Assembly (NCBI GenBank): GCA_015178975.1
Contig: WHVD01000004.1
Location: 1,488,001 to 1,552,000 of the forward strand
Length of the DNA: 64,000 nt
Origin: Hysterangium stoloniferum
Taxonomy: Eukaryota; Basidiomycota; Agaricomycetes; Hysterangiales; Hysterangiaceae
Direction of reading: 5' to 3'
The number at the start of each line of letters is the position of its first letter. The first letter of the stretch is position 1. The translations under genes were made by a program, and so were the position numbers. This document shows, piece by piece, positions 22,817-34,260 of this stretch. The notes below the pieces were generated by a model. That model was given only the letters and a program-made list of their open reading frames with translations. It was not told the origin of the DNA and did not search any database.

Positions 22817-24208
22817 CTTGTAACTTCCGACGATGTGGGGTTATATGATAGGCGCTGGTGTATTTTCAGCTCACCTCATACGGCGCACGTGTAAGGTTTA
22901 GAACTGTTAGACTATGTAATGTTAGCACCGTTACCCAGGGGTCAGGTGGTGTAATTGGTGACGCCCTTGCTATTTATGCAGAAGCCCTGGGTTCAATTCA
23001 CAGTCTGGCCATTCATTTTCTACACTTCTAAAGAACTAGAACGAATTGACTAATAGAGCTTCTTAGAATAACCCTTTAGAGAAATTCTAAGTCCCCTTAA
23101 ATTTAAAAGTGGCCGCCAAAGATATGAAATGGAAAACCCTTATATTTACATAAGGGTTTCGGATACATTACTTATATTCGGTCAGGTGCAGTAGAAAATA
23201 GTGGAATCCACTAAATACCCCAATTTTTTTCCAAAGACACCAGGACGGATTACCATATCTCACTTGAAGGTGTGGATCAATAATAAGTGAACGTAAATCA
23301 TTTCAAGGGATGACGTCCTCAGAGATATGCATGACTTGTGAATGAGTGTTCGAAACGCTTGGAAAAGCGTATACTCCTACAAGAGACCTAGATCGAATTG
23401 AGTACTACCGAAAACGCGTTAATTTAAGAAGGTAGTGGGCGAGCCGATGCCAGAATCTATCTCTAATCGTTGGGATGACAATAGTTAACTCTATTTAAAA
23501 AAGGGATGGTGCGCAGTAAGTTTATTAAATTATTTGGATCCAGATTGGCGTGGCCGGATCTCCGGGGTGGTTGATGCTGTCACCTATTTGGAGATTCATA
23601 ATTCTTTCGGTGCAATGCGCCAGCCTCACCTCGACAACGCGTTAAAGATGTATAAAGGATCCACCAATGCCCATATCCTCCTTGCTTTAACGTCTTTCTA
23701 TCATGTGGAAGTCCTTTTTTCCCTCCCGTAACGAGGATGATGAAGAATCTTCCGTGAATTTACCTAATCCATCCTACTTCAATGATATGCAAGTCACCAC
23801 GAGAACCCCCAATGGTAACATCATGCAAACCTCCAATAACAACGTACTTGGGAACTTTCCAAGCATTGGCATGAGAGGTGGGGTGGTTCCTTACATCGTT
23901 ATTCGGCGAGTCTGATGGGCTGCATGCAGATCCCACAGTCCCTTTCAGCACCCCCTTCTTGACAACAATGTTTGACACTGCAGCCCCTCAAGTCGCTATT
24001 GAACAGCTTGCTTCAAGTCACACAGGATACGATACCTCTGATAGGGGCATGAATGACGCCGGGTGGATTTATGACCTCCCAGGGGCCGCTGAGGTTAGGG
24101 GTAGGTGCATCGCTTCTCTGTATAAAGATCATCACCTTAGCGCTGTTGACATCAAGCCTCGAACCGTCTTCCTTCGGCCGGCCATGAACAGTATTACCCC
24201 GGCGATCA
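22817..24208. other. 1.4-kb segment present in copy B only
   Basis: Copy A joins CGGT directly to TTCATAGACC at about 10547-10560, whereas B carries 1.4 kb between the corresponding points. The segment includes the 3' third of the family U pseudogene (minus strand, down to 23760) and a second tRNA-like sequence (22940-23011). Since block C also has the U 3' third, B is probably ancestral here and A has a deletion. Confidence 0.6.
22940..23011 (+). tRNA. Second tRNA-like sequence (degenerate)
   Basis: About 72 nt. GGTCAGG pairs with TCTGGCC (wobbles allowed), the D-arm region TGGTGTAATTGGTGACGC fits an A box, and CTGGG-TTCAATT-CACAG forms a T-arm with one mismatch and a B-box-like GGTTCAATTC. 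The anticodon arm is weak and no clear anticodon with a preceding T33 can be assigned. TTTT lies a few bases downstream. It differs from the one at 5123 in sequence. Confidence 0.35.
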
Positions 24209-25307
24209 TGTCATAGACCCTCATCTTGTTGGTACGTGCTGCCCAGAACATAATACATGAATTTCCTGTTGATGATCCTTCAACCTACAAGGGGCTAGCC
24301 CATCCTCTTTGATTAGGTTGCCCATTTATCCCTCAGCCTCTAACCCATGCAATGTCATCAATTTCAATGTGCCTTCGACGCCTGCAAACGTTGCCAACAA
24401 CCTGGAAATCGCCAGGCAGAATCACACTATACAACCTATCTCCGATGTCTGCCCTACACCTCAGCATCACGCCCGTGCGCTCGACGAATTAGGTCGTCGG
24501 GAATGCTCATGCTACTTGCGTGTCAAATTTCGTGCCAACAAAGTCCACACGGCCAAAAGGTTTCGATGTGTACAATGGTATTTACAACACCTCTCTTCAG
24601 TTAATTTGTCTGGTTGAAATATATTTTAAAGCAATGTGGCTTTCGCAAGTAAGAAGAACGCCAATCGTCATGTAAAGAGTTCCAACAACCCAGTTGAATG
24701 TTTCCGCTGGTACGCATTCATGATAAACAATTACAGTTAGCTGTTAAAATAAACCGATAACCGTATAGCGGTCGCACCTTTTCGCGTACAGACTATGTGA
24801 AAAAGCATCAAAAGGCATCGTGCGCGGCCCAACAGTGATATTTGCGGCTTTGTCATTCATCGGGGTATTTTCGATTCATTTTGTTCTCTCGCTCTTTTAC
24901 AACAATCCTTCTCCCCTCAAAACTCCTTCCATTCGTGCTCTGAGATTGTGGCTCGCACTTATTGGTGTAAACTATTAAACTATTCGTTAAATATAGAAGA
25001 AAGACATGTATCCGGCTGATTATGTTTAATCGCTTTTGATGATCCGCGACGCTTCGAATGACCACTGAAGCACAACGAAGAACGCGAATCAGGGAGCTAC
25101 ACTGCTCCGTAAAGATATTGTAGAAATGCACTAGAATAATCAGCCCAGACCATTGGTCAGCCGCAAGAGATGGTAGTTCAAACATAAACACCAATGAATG
25201 CTTTGAGGGAAAGATGCCCGTGCATATCCAGCAGCAGCATGTAATTCCACCATAATCATACATTTGTAGGTACGCTGGGAACAGGATTCACGTGGTTTCA
25301 GGTCCAT
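23760..25307 (-). pseudogene. Family U pseudogene, near full length (copy B)
   Basis: Minus-strand remnant from the ATG at 25305-25307 to a stop at 23760. In order: MDLKPRES and VELHAAAGYARASF; SSLIRVLRCASVVIRSVADH (open 25263-24853); VGPRTMPFDAFSHSLYAK; HSTGLLELFT, stop, RLAFFLLAKATLL, stop; GTKFDTQVA; CRADIGDRLYSVILPGD; SRLDVNSAKVMIFIQRSDAP; then ACSPSDSPNNDVRNHPTSHA and WKVPKYVVIGGLHD. The same order of motifs occurs at 31262-32880. Stops and frameshifts make it non-functional. I do not recognise the protein. Confidence 0.45.
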
Positions 25308-25379
25308 TTAATTCGAATTGCAATTGCACACTTCGGTTGGAAATCGCTGGCGTACATCTGACAGCCAATTGAATGGAGG

Positions 25380-26130
25380 GTGCCTCTCAAGTGTCACACC
25401 TTTGGCATCGGCAGGTCGGGACCTTTTGTTCAACCGCCCGTTTGTCTAGGTTTGGCCAACTTGTACCGCGGCACAGCTTTAGTAGCTGTGTATATAAATC
25501 ACCGTTGGGACACCCACCAAACTAGAATTCCCTTTGGTCTCCACCCACGGGCAACCTTTGCGCATTTCTCCAGAGCTGAGGTAGTCCGAATATTGGCCGC
25601 CCCAGCGGGACCTACCGCAATATCTCGGCAACTCCGGTTACCAATGTTGGCCTCTACTCAGCTAGCTGATGACTCCAGTTGCTGGACTGCCTCCGTCGTA
25701 GCGCCGGGACTTATCATCTGGTTGACGGCTGGGGCACATGTGACGTGGAAGGTGGTTTGGTTAAATCGATTGACCATACGTTAACATACTTCCTTCGCAC
25801 ATAATCTTTCTCCGATGTCTCCATGTCTCCAACTGACAGCATCTGGAGTGATGAACATCGGTATCGGTGCCAATGCTGGAGCCATGGAGGTCCATGGTTT
25901 CGAGTCGAGATCTTTCTGCGGTGTGTAGGCGGATCCGCTGATGAAACGGGGTCCAAGAATTTTCAATATATTTCCATTCGCTTTATCCGCATGTATCGGA
26001 CCCCCTTCAAGTTAGCAGCCAACATTTAGATTATGGCTCTGGCAGGTGGTCTGCTTATAACTCTGGAGGCATCCAACTGGAACGTAATATGGAGTTGAAG
26101 GAACATAGGGAGCCGTAATAGAGAAATATA
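25380..26130 (+). pseudogene. Family R module, divergent partner of U (copy B)
   Basis: Begins about 73 bp from the U start. The first frame runs 134 codons: CHTFGIGRSGPFVQ, LANLYRGTALVAVYINHRWD, then HPRATFAHFSRAEVVRILAA. A second frame at 25823-26029 reads DEHRYRCQCWSHGGPW and IRFIRMYRTPFKLAANI. Copy A has a stop (TAA) after KHR where B has Trp, so B is the better preserved copy. No known domain. Confidence 0.35.
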
Positions 26131-26570
26131 GCCATTTGATGACGGTTTATCTCTTCAATACTAGTACTATTGAACGCAACCATAAAATGTACCCCAGCCC
26201 CGTATAACGATAATATACGGAACTCAAGTGTAGTCAGACCTAGTGAGTGGTTTATATAATATTTAAGAACAATCCCAACCCATATGACACAAGGCAATGG
26301 CGATACAATGGTATATAATGGAAACAAACAAACACTTCATTATGTCTTACTATAGCCGTCCTAGCTTCGGTGATCGATTGATGTTGACGTAGACCTAAGG
26401 GCTGTCCCCTATGGCGGTATTCTTTCTGTCAATACTACGCATTAGAGATTCCCTAACAACGCCAATCCTCCTTTCAGATCTGAGTAGACCCTTCGGCGAT
26501 ATGAAGTACTTGACGGTCATGACTCTCACTATCATTACTATTACCTAACACAAGTACCCATCCATTACCC

Positions 26571-26780
26571 GTGTTGGATGTGATTCAGAATTTTCTTATT
26601 GGTTATACCTCAAATTCAATGTTTAGCCTTTTTCAGCTTGGCAGTAAGGTTCTATGACTCTACTTACATCCATCTCTGCTGGAGCATCGCATTCGGGGTT
26701 GTCCTGGCCTCCTGCTATCTCAATAAGTAATAGAAAGAGATTATTGTTGTATCATAATAATCATGTAATAACGCGTAAAG
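26571..26780 (-). other. Inverted segment relative to copy A
   Basis: The segment starting CGTGTTGGATGTGATTCAGA aligns with the reverse complement of copy A at about 12800-13015 (for example TTTAGCCTTTTTCAGCTTGG in B against CCAAGCTGAAAAAGGCTAAA in A), while flanks on both sides are collinear. Block C (GATATACCGATGCTAC at about 33857) has the orientation of A, so B carries the inversion. Confidence 0.75.
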
Positions 26781-27064
26781 ATCGAAAATGGAGTTATTCA
26801 GGCACGTTCCTGGACATAGGTTGATTGGCCAATCTTTTGACGCCGGGATAACCCCTAAGCCTCTTACTGAGGATCCTAAAGCTTTTCCCGGTGTGAATGG
26901 GGATGACATAGACAAGAGCGCAGAAGCGGAAGCGGAACAGAAAGAGTAATTTATCCTTTCCGGAGATCTGCCAGTGCCTGCCACGAATTTCCCTGAAGGT
27001 CCTCGTTGTCACTTATCAAAGAAAAAGCTTCATTTCTAGTAAGTTGCAAGATAGATGACCTTTT

Positions 27065-27256
27065 TGGAGTCCTTTGTATTAGATTTTTTTGGGTTTGCGA
27101 ACAATGTAGTATGTCATTGATGGGAACCGGGTATGGTATTACCGGTAGTAGGTACTTAAACTAGGTACTTGTACTATACACTTCATACGTTTGCAACGCG
27201 TTCTTTGTACCCAAACCGAGTCAAGCGTATTACGAAACCGCAAATTCGGGACTCCA
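27065..27256. mobile_element. MITE-3 (192 bp) in copy B only
   Basis: Absent from copy A, which reads GACCTTTTTGGGTCTATATT at this point (about 13221-13240). The insert begins TGGAGTCC and ends GGACTCCA, a perfect 8-bp terminal inverted repeat. AT-rich, no coding frame. One copy seen in the window. Confidence 0.65.
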
Positions 27257-27644
27257 TTTCACATAGTGGAGATATATAATAGACGCTCTATTTCTTTACT
27301 TGAGCTTTCTAGCGGTTTTCGTTTACGGGAACGGCCCCGCAATGGAAGAACTTGAGTCTTAACAGTCACTAGCGCCTTATCTATTGCTTTCTGTGTAGAA
27401 GTTCCAACACTTGACTTAGGTTCTCATTTTTTTTCTTTTATAATAAATAGCATATCTTGAGAAAGGAATTATATCGTTTTAATTGGAACAGCAATGAAAT
27501 GTTTTCTCTCTAATTTCATGGAATTGAAAGCTGGACCCTAGGCTGAAATAGAGGGAATGAATTGGACGGCAAAGAGAGACAGAAATATAGCGTACATACT
27601 CAGAAGGTTTTCAAATATCATCAAGAATTATTTCTTTTTCGGAA

Positions 27645-28300
27645 TTGTGCAAGTCTTTTGATGACTTTTCATATAATCAGCACGTGAAAAGGAAGTACCA
27701 CTGTCGTATAATTCAACGATTAGATTCAATCACATCAAGCGTGAGTAAATACCATTTCAAACATTCAACAGGGTTATTAAAGCACTTTACGTGTCGTGTA
27801 GCATTTTTTTTATCCGTAAATCCTACATTACTGAAAGGTAGTGCGATCAGATCTGGTTTGCTAAGACAAGAAATTCAAATTATATACCATTCAACGCAAC
27901 GGAACCGTTTTGCGGTCTGAATGGTGCTGGGACGGACTTTGATACCTAAGTGGCATGAGCATGGCATGTAGCCGAATACTCCGGATATCAAGAGGTTGTG
28001 ATATTCCGGCGTAGGACAGAGATCGTTAATAGCTTCTATTTTGTGAGGCTGGTTTTCAGAGTCACGGATTTGAACGACTCCACCAGCTATGTTTCCAAAA
28101 CCACAGTCCCGGTCCCCAGTGACGAAATGAAAATTCCCTTGGCGCCAACAACGTTAATAGGACGATTGCTGCTGTAAAAACAAATGCACCTTCACCCCAA
28201 TGGTTAAATTCCTCTGACTGGATGTGATCACTGGCGGACTGATCGTAGTGAGTCGTTCTCCAAGTAGACGTCGGCTCATTGATTGCGTCCGTTGAGAAAC
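27645..28300 (+). pseudogene. Family U module on plus strand (copy B)
   Basis: Counterpart of 13641-14270 with 91 open codons at 27645-27920 (SFDDFSYNQHVKRKYHC, HSTGLLKHFTCRVAFFLSV). Continues in a shifted frame TEPFCGLNGAGTDFDT, stop (TAA here, TAG in A), VA, stop, VAEYSGYQ, FRRRTEIVNSFYFVRL, FRVTDLNDSTSYVS. The region 28398-28610 also shows a minus frame (SHLGGIDLVNGSFCQN) shared with A, of unknown meaning. Confidence 0.4.
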
Positions 28301-28745
28301 GCTGTGCATTCCATGAGTTGTCAACAATTGTAGAACTATGGGAGGTGCTTGGAATAATGGAAGAACCTCATTTGAAGATTTTTATATGTCAGATTGGCTA
28401 AGGAAAAATGTAAGCGATCGACGTACCTGTCACACTGCTAGAGTCTGTGGCCATCTCAAATTGGGTATTGCCGATCTCACGGCCGTGCGTACTGGGATTT
28501 TGGCAAAACGAACCATTGACCAAGTCAATGCCACCGAGGTGAGAGATAAGAGCGTAAAACGCAGCTTGGTTTGAAGCATCCTCATCGTGGCAGGGATGTG
28601 GCTCAGGCATGGTTCAATGTTAAGTCATGGAGCATTTGTGAGGTTAATAAGGACAAATTGGCTCCTTGGCTCCCCACGTGCCTACGGTGTTTGTGAGGTG
28701 TCGTCCCAAGCTCCAGTCCTAAGAACTCCAGTTGCGGCATCAGGG

Positions 28746-30639
28746 CCATGGATACCGGAGCTTTCGAGTTGTAACCATCTCAATTGTGGGTCGACTGGCC
28801 CTCCGCAGTCCTACACATCTTTTCGGATAAAAATCACGGGTATTTCCCATTTTCATTTTCACTGATTGTGATCCTTGATCCAGAGCTGGCTGCATGCCCA
28901 CCTCGGGATTTCAGGAGGAATAATGAGCCCACCTGTCCCATTATAAAAGTTGTGAAATCAGCGAAGATCAAATCTTTATTCACATGACCCCGAGCATTGA
29001 TGTTAGAAGAAAGGTCTAAATGTTTGCCTTTATTTATGCAATCGAATTTGATTACGCTTTCGAACGGATGCAACCTCAAAGTCAGGAAAATCATTTCTCC
29101 TGGGTGGTTGACTGGCGACCCTGTGGTCCAGGTCCTGACGTCGGGGCTCCGTGGTGGCTTTCGAGGATGCATTTAGCCGTCCATGACATACCTTTTGAGT
29201 TGACAACGCCGGATCAAGAAGCCGCGGTGTTTACAATTGTGAAACTATTTACCGTTTCCTTCTGAACATACTTATGCTTATGTCGGAATTTTCTGTAGAT
29301 GACTGAGCTCAGTGTTCACCCATGTCGCGTTTTGCAATAAGACCCAGGAAGTCGGGTAAGATTAAGTAGCCACAGTGGTTCAGATGGCAAACGTTTGTTT
29401 GTGGAAGTATCTTGAGTTATAGCATACCCAATAACTGACACTTCATATCTTTCGATAGATCTTGGACATCGCTGCCGATGCACGAAGGTCCATTGATCGA
29501 ACTGCGAATAAAATTTTGTATTTATTTTCAGTTATTTTATTTGTATCTTTTACTTTTACTTTAATTTTACTAAGTACCCTATTCATTGCTGACTGATTCC
29601 ACTCAGGTAAGTACCAAAGTACCTGGGCGTGTAGGTATGGTCTTCCCATGTATATACCACCGAGAGATCTCCAGCTGTCCACAATCAAGGCCCAATGGAA
29701 AGAACAGTGTATCAACGAACTCAATATGTGATACGGCTACTAGGGGGACGGTTCACTACGACTCGTCTGTTAGCCTGCAGGGAAAGGAAGTTGAGCAAGG
29801 GCCCGGGGGATGAAGGTGTTGTATATTCATAGTAGTATCATCCACTGAAAACCAAGACTGTGCATCGGGAGACGCAGCTGGTAGTGTTATCCGAGTTGCC
29901 GGTACGTAAGCCTTTGGAGATATGCGACTGACATCAGTTGTCATCATATTCGGATGCAGGTGACTCCGTCCTACATGCCTCCGCATGTGAAGAGTTTTAA
30001 TATTCCGGTTGAATGTTTTAAATGGTACGTGTTCACGCTTGGGACGATCAAATACAATCTCTGAATTATACGACAGCTGTACTGCCTTTTCTGGTGTTGA
30101 TTATATGAAAGGTCATCAGAAGACTTTTATAATTCCTGGAAGAAATAATGCGGTAGAGTGATAATTGACGGCCTTGTAATTATGTATGCTGTTTTTAATG
30201 TCTATCTTGCTGACCAGCGCATCCTTTCCTACATTTCAGGCCCGTGGCGCATTTCATCCGTAGAAATTAGCCATGAAATCTATCACCGTGATTCTTATGA
30301 AAATAAAATACTTTTTTGTCCATCATTTGCGAGTATCAAAGAAAGAAAATGAGACTTTCCAACGGGTCGGACCTTTTAGGACGAAATGTAACATATACGC
30401 CGCCAGTGACACCAAGTCTTTTCCCGTGATGAGTCGATCGAGTAAGAAAACCCACCTATGTCTTTATTCCAATTACGGTTCCATATGGTTCTCCAACTCC
30501 ATGTTGAGTCTCCAGTTGGATTTCTCTAGACCTTTAGGTCCTCCACTTGCCAGAGCCAGAGAAGTAGAAGTGGTGTCGGGTAACTTCAAGGGGAGTCCGA
30601 TACGGGCGGGTAGAGCGAATGAGATATATTGAACGTTCT
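28746..30639. other. Unassigned region between block B and block C
   Basis: No recognisable gene. One stretch, 28985-29130, is repeated in direct orientation at 35265-35410 (GAGCATTGATGTTAGA, CGGATGCAACCTCAAAGTC and following). A frame over it at 29020-29265 has 81 codons without a known motif. The remainder shows no repeat I can define. Confidence 0.35.
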
Positions 30640-31190
30640 TGGACTCCGTTGCATCACCGGACCTCGCCTAAACACTCCAGAAAGGGCCCAACAATCGACT
30701 TCAAAGCTCCAGCATTGGCACTGATCCCGATGGTCCCCGCTCCAGATCATTAAAATGAGTGACACGGAGACGTCGGAGGAGAATACCTGAGGGGAAGTCG
30801 TTAACGTATGATTAGACCATTTACATAACTACGACACCTCCCGCAGCACATGTACCCAATCGCCGTCATAGGTGATATCTCGGCGTCATGCGTGACGCGA
30901 AGCCAGCAACTGGAGTACAGTCAGTTAGGTTGGAGGTGATCAGTGATAACCCAGGTTGGAAAGATGTTACTATATGTCCCCGCTGAATGGGACGGTAGCT
31001 GAGGGTGGGAAATATTGTAGCTCTGAGGAGGTGGGTAAGGTGTTCAGTAGGTAGGGTGAGAGGCATTCGGTCTGGTCTTATATGGACAGTCCGAGTTGAA
31101 AGTGGCAATACTCAGCTCGACAAGCGGCGGTTGAGAACTTCAGATGCCAAATTTGTGACACCTGCCAGGGAGAGGCACCCCCATCGAATC
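30640..31190 (-). pseudogene. Family R module, divergent partner of U (block C)
   Basis: Reading minus from about 31190, the order of matches is GGTGCCTCTC (GVPL region), a frame at 31108-30866, then DHRDQCQCWSFEVDCW near 30700 and YPPVSDSP-type sequence. It lies head-to-head with the U copy starting at 31262, spacing about 70 bp, as in A and B. Several frame breaks. Confidence 0.3.
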
Positions 31191-31261
31191 GGTTGCCAGA
31201 TGAACGCCCAATCCTCACCTGTGCTTTGCAACCGACGTGTGCAACTGCAGATCAAACTCCC

Positions 31262-32880
31262 ATGGACATAAAGCCATCTGAAATATATTTTCCGGAGTCT
31301 CCACATATTTATGACGATGGGAGAATCAGATGCAGAGTCACGCTCCATTACTGGGGATATCTCGGCTCTGAGTCTCGAAGTGCTTCTAAAAGCTGTTTCA
31401 CGGAGTGTACAGTATAGTTTTTACTTTGAAATGCGCGCAGAGGTGCATCTGAAGATTTGAACAGCCATCCCTTGTGGCTGATCAATTGGCCGGGCCGAGT
31501 ATTCTATGAGCATTTCTGCAATATCTCCAATATCAGCCAGCTGTGGGCGAGAGATAGTAAGGAGCAGCTTAGCTCCATAATTACTATTGTTCGTTGCGCT
31601 TCAGTGGTCATTCGAAGTCACGGATCATAAAACCCTAGTAGACTTGATCAGACCTATAACGTAGATTTGACCTTCCACGCGGAAAGTATCACACGGAAGT
31701 TTTTCTTATATCATTCTACAAGCAGTTATACCAAGAAGGAGTTGGGAGTTGAACCGATTGGGAGATTGGGTAATTATTTTTCAAGGGATAGGGATTGTCA
31801 TCAAAGAATGGGAGAAGAGCGAAATGAATCGGAAATACACCGATGAAGGACAAAGCCGCTAAAATCACTGTTGGGCCGTGCACGAGACCTTTTGGTGCTT
31901 TTTCACATAGTCTGTTCGCGAAAATGTGCTACCGCTATACGATTATTTCAACACAAAACTCTGGCCGTCTAACATGAAAGTGTAGCATACCAGCGGGAAC
32001 ATTCAACCGGATTGTTAGAAGTCTTTACATGTCGATTAGCATTTTTCCGGTCTGTGAAGGCTATGTTGCTTGAAAATATATTACAACCAGATCAATTAGG
32101 CCGAGAAAGACATTGTAAGTACCATTGTACACATCGGAACCTTTTAATCGTGTGGACTTTGCCGGTGCGAAATTTGACACGCAAGTGGCACGAGCATTCC
32201 TGGCGGCCGAATACGCTGGATACAAGACGGGCGTGGTGCTGAGGTGTAGGGCAGATATCGTGGATGGCTTCTATAGTGTGATTCTGGGCGTCCAGGGTGT
32301 TCGCAATGTTCGTGGACGTCGAAGGCATACTGAAACCGTTGATATGGTGTGGGTTGGATACTGAGTAAAGAATGGGGATCGACAAGGAAATGACGTATCA
32401 TTCTCTGTGTAGTACATACCGAAAAGATGGTTTATAGCAGGATCTCCAGGGAGATTATATCCACGGACGGACGTAAGAAGATAATCCGAGGCTTGATGTC
32501 GACAGTGTCAACATGATAATATTTATATATAGAAGAGATGCACCGACCTCTATGCTCAACTGGGGTGCCATAAAAGGACCTGCTGCAGGCTATGCTCCCG
32601 TATGGCGCATCGTGCTCTGCCTGGCTGGAGATAAATTGTTGAAAAGTGACTTGATATAGTGCAGTATCAGATGGCGCGGCCAAAGGGTTAGTACCGGTCG
32701 GGGCTGTGCGATAATGCATGCAGCGCGTCAGACTCGCTGATTAGCGATGTAAGGGAGCACCGTACCTATCCCACCAACGGTTGGAAAGTTCTCAAGTATA
32801 TGGGCATTGGATCTTTGCATGATAGGAAGAGGGTAAATGACCTTGAGCAAGGAGGATGCGACATGGTAGGTGGCTTATAG
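31262..32880 (+). pseudogene. Family U, best-preserved copy (block C)
   Basis: Plus-strand, from ATG 31262 to TAG 32878-32880. Motifs in order: MDIKPSEIYFPESPHIYDDG (31262 on); LSSIITIVRCASVVIRS (about 31570); VGPCTRPFGAFSHSLFAK (about 31870); YQREHSTGLLEVFTCRLAFF (about 31990); DFAGAKFDTQVARAFLAAEY and CRADIVDGFYSVIL (32155-32290); VDSVNMIIFIYRRDAPTS (about 32500); ACSASDSLISDVREH, WKVLKYMGIGSLHD (about 32720). Compared with copies A/B it has Cys and Glu where they have stops, and Gln and Arg where the plus-strand modules have stops. Frame changes remain between motifs; some might be introns, others are frameshifts. No known domain recognised. Confidence 0.45.
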
Positions 32881-34260
32881 GTGTTTAAGGAACCCGCTGA
32901 TGTGACAGCCAGGTTGGACCAAAAAAGGAATTATGCACCTCCAATCGAGGTTGGATAGAATGCAGCTTTAGAAACTCCTAGCGCCCAAAAAAACCAAAAG
33001 AAATTATGCATCCCCAAACTGGCACGATTGATCTCCGGAAACGCCCATATGGATCCAAATAATTAAGCGTTGCACATGGCGTGATCAGACCAGTGCCTGC
33101 CAAAAGGTTCTTTTCGGTAGAAGCTATCCTTGATGACGTCGTTGATCACTGAACATAGAGATCTCGGCGATGCTGATTTAGCTATTGTACATCAGCGCGT
33201 TTTCGATCAAATTGCATAGAACTTTAAGGTTTGTCAAGATATCCTGTCCGCATATATCTCCGTTACATTTGATCGTGTTTCCGAACCGAATCCCTTCCGT
33301 GACACAACCAACTTGTAACGTTATGCATGATGACGGCAACCTATAGGGGAAGACCCTGGCAACCTGGCCTACCCGTCTTAGCTTCCACTCACATAAATGC
33401 CTCATGACGCCGGGACATATCTCCTGGCGGCGATTGGGTACATGTTAATTGGAAGGTAATCCCGCCCAGCCGTTCAATCTTACGTTACACTTCACCCGCA
33501 GTCGTCTTCCTAAGGTGCCTTGACAATGACAGTACCTAGAGCAAGAAGCATAAGGCTCAGTGCCAGTACTGAAACCGTGCACATGGTGAATGTATAGGCG
33601 AGCACCTCTGGTGCAAGGGAAGTCTCAGAACGTGCGTTATCTTTCCTTTTTCTTTCACTCTATCCGGAAGTCTCTGGGATTATCCAGCCCGAGGTAGCCA
33701 CGAACACTGGACACGTTTTATTTCTTAAATTCCACCAATGGAAGTTTCGCTCAATCGGAGTAGATCATTCGGGGATGTCAAGTCGAGGGTCATGACAGTC
33801 ATGACTCTAACCATGACTTATACATATACATTGATTATCCACCTCACCACTGATATACCGATGCTACGTCCTTCTATTATGGACCACTAGCGGGTTATGG
33901 CCATGTCGGAATATGGAAGGCAATGTCCCGGATTCTATTTCCGTGTCAGAACTCGGGATCGTCCGTCTTGGTGCTTCTCGGTCGGGATCGAGACCGCCGA
34001 GTCCCACGTGCTCGGGGATCGAATCGGATGCCTTCCGTGTGGGGGCGAGGATCAATGTTGTCTGTTTTGCCGGTTCCTACCTAACTTTATTGAGGAATAC
34101 CAGCATTATATAAGCTTGAGTAAGCCTGGGGAATATTAAGTTTGCCCTACCTATACAATTCAGTTGTACGCGGCGCAAACTTCATATTAGTAGTTTGATC
34201 GGTAGCGTATCCTCCTAGTGAAGTCATCATTAGTTGCGCAGTACATCTCAAAAACCCTGA
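32881..34260. other. Block C segment with weak matches to blocks A/B
   Basis: At 33400-33520 the order GACGCCGGGACATATCTCC ... CCCGCCCAGCC resembles 12020-12130 of copy A, and 33760-33870 (GGTCATGAC, GATGCTACG) resembles 12755-12900. The frame 33897-34139 is open for 80 codons but has no counterpart in A or B. I cannot define a gene. Confidence 0.3.

Larger units (their letters stand above)
17950..28745 (+). repeat. Large duplicated block, copy B
   Basis: Direct copy of 4565-14730. Compared with A it has an extra 1.4 kb (22817-24208), a 192-bp MITE (27065-27256) and an inverted segment of about 210 bp (26571-26780), and lacks the tRNA-like, Tc1-fragment and MITE-2 insertions of A. It retains more CpG than A in the left third, for example GTTCGCC where A has TTTGGCC. 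Similarity to A fades at about 28745. Confidence 0.85.

Noticed and set aside
23878-24216. 112-codon plus frame in copy B ending ITPAIMS
   Set aside because: Its counterpart exists at 32719-32432 on minus, but same-strand comparison with family U explains the conservation better (SRLDVNS..., SDS...DVR motifs).
33897-34139. 80-codon Cys-rich plus frame
   Set aside because: No counterpart in copies A or B, no motif, and another frame is open in parallel.
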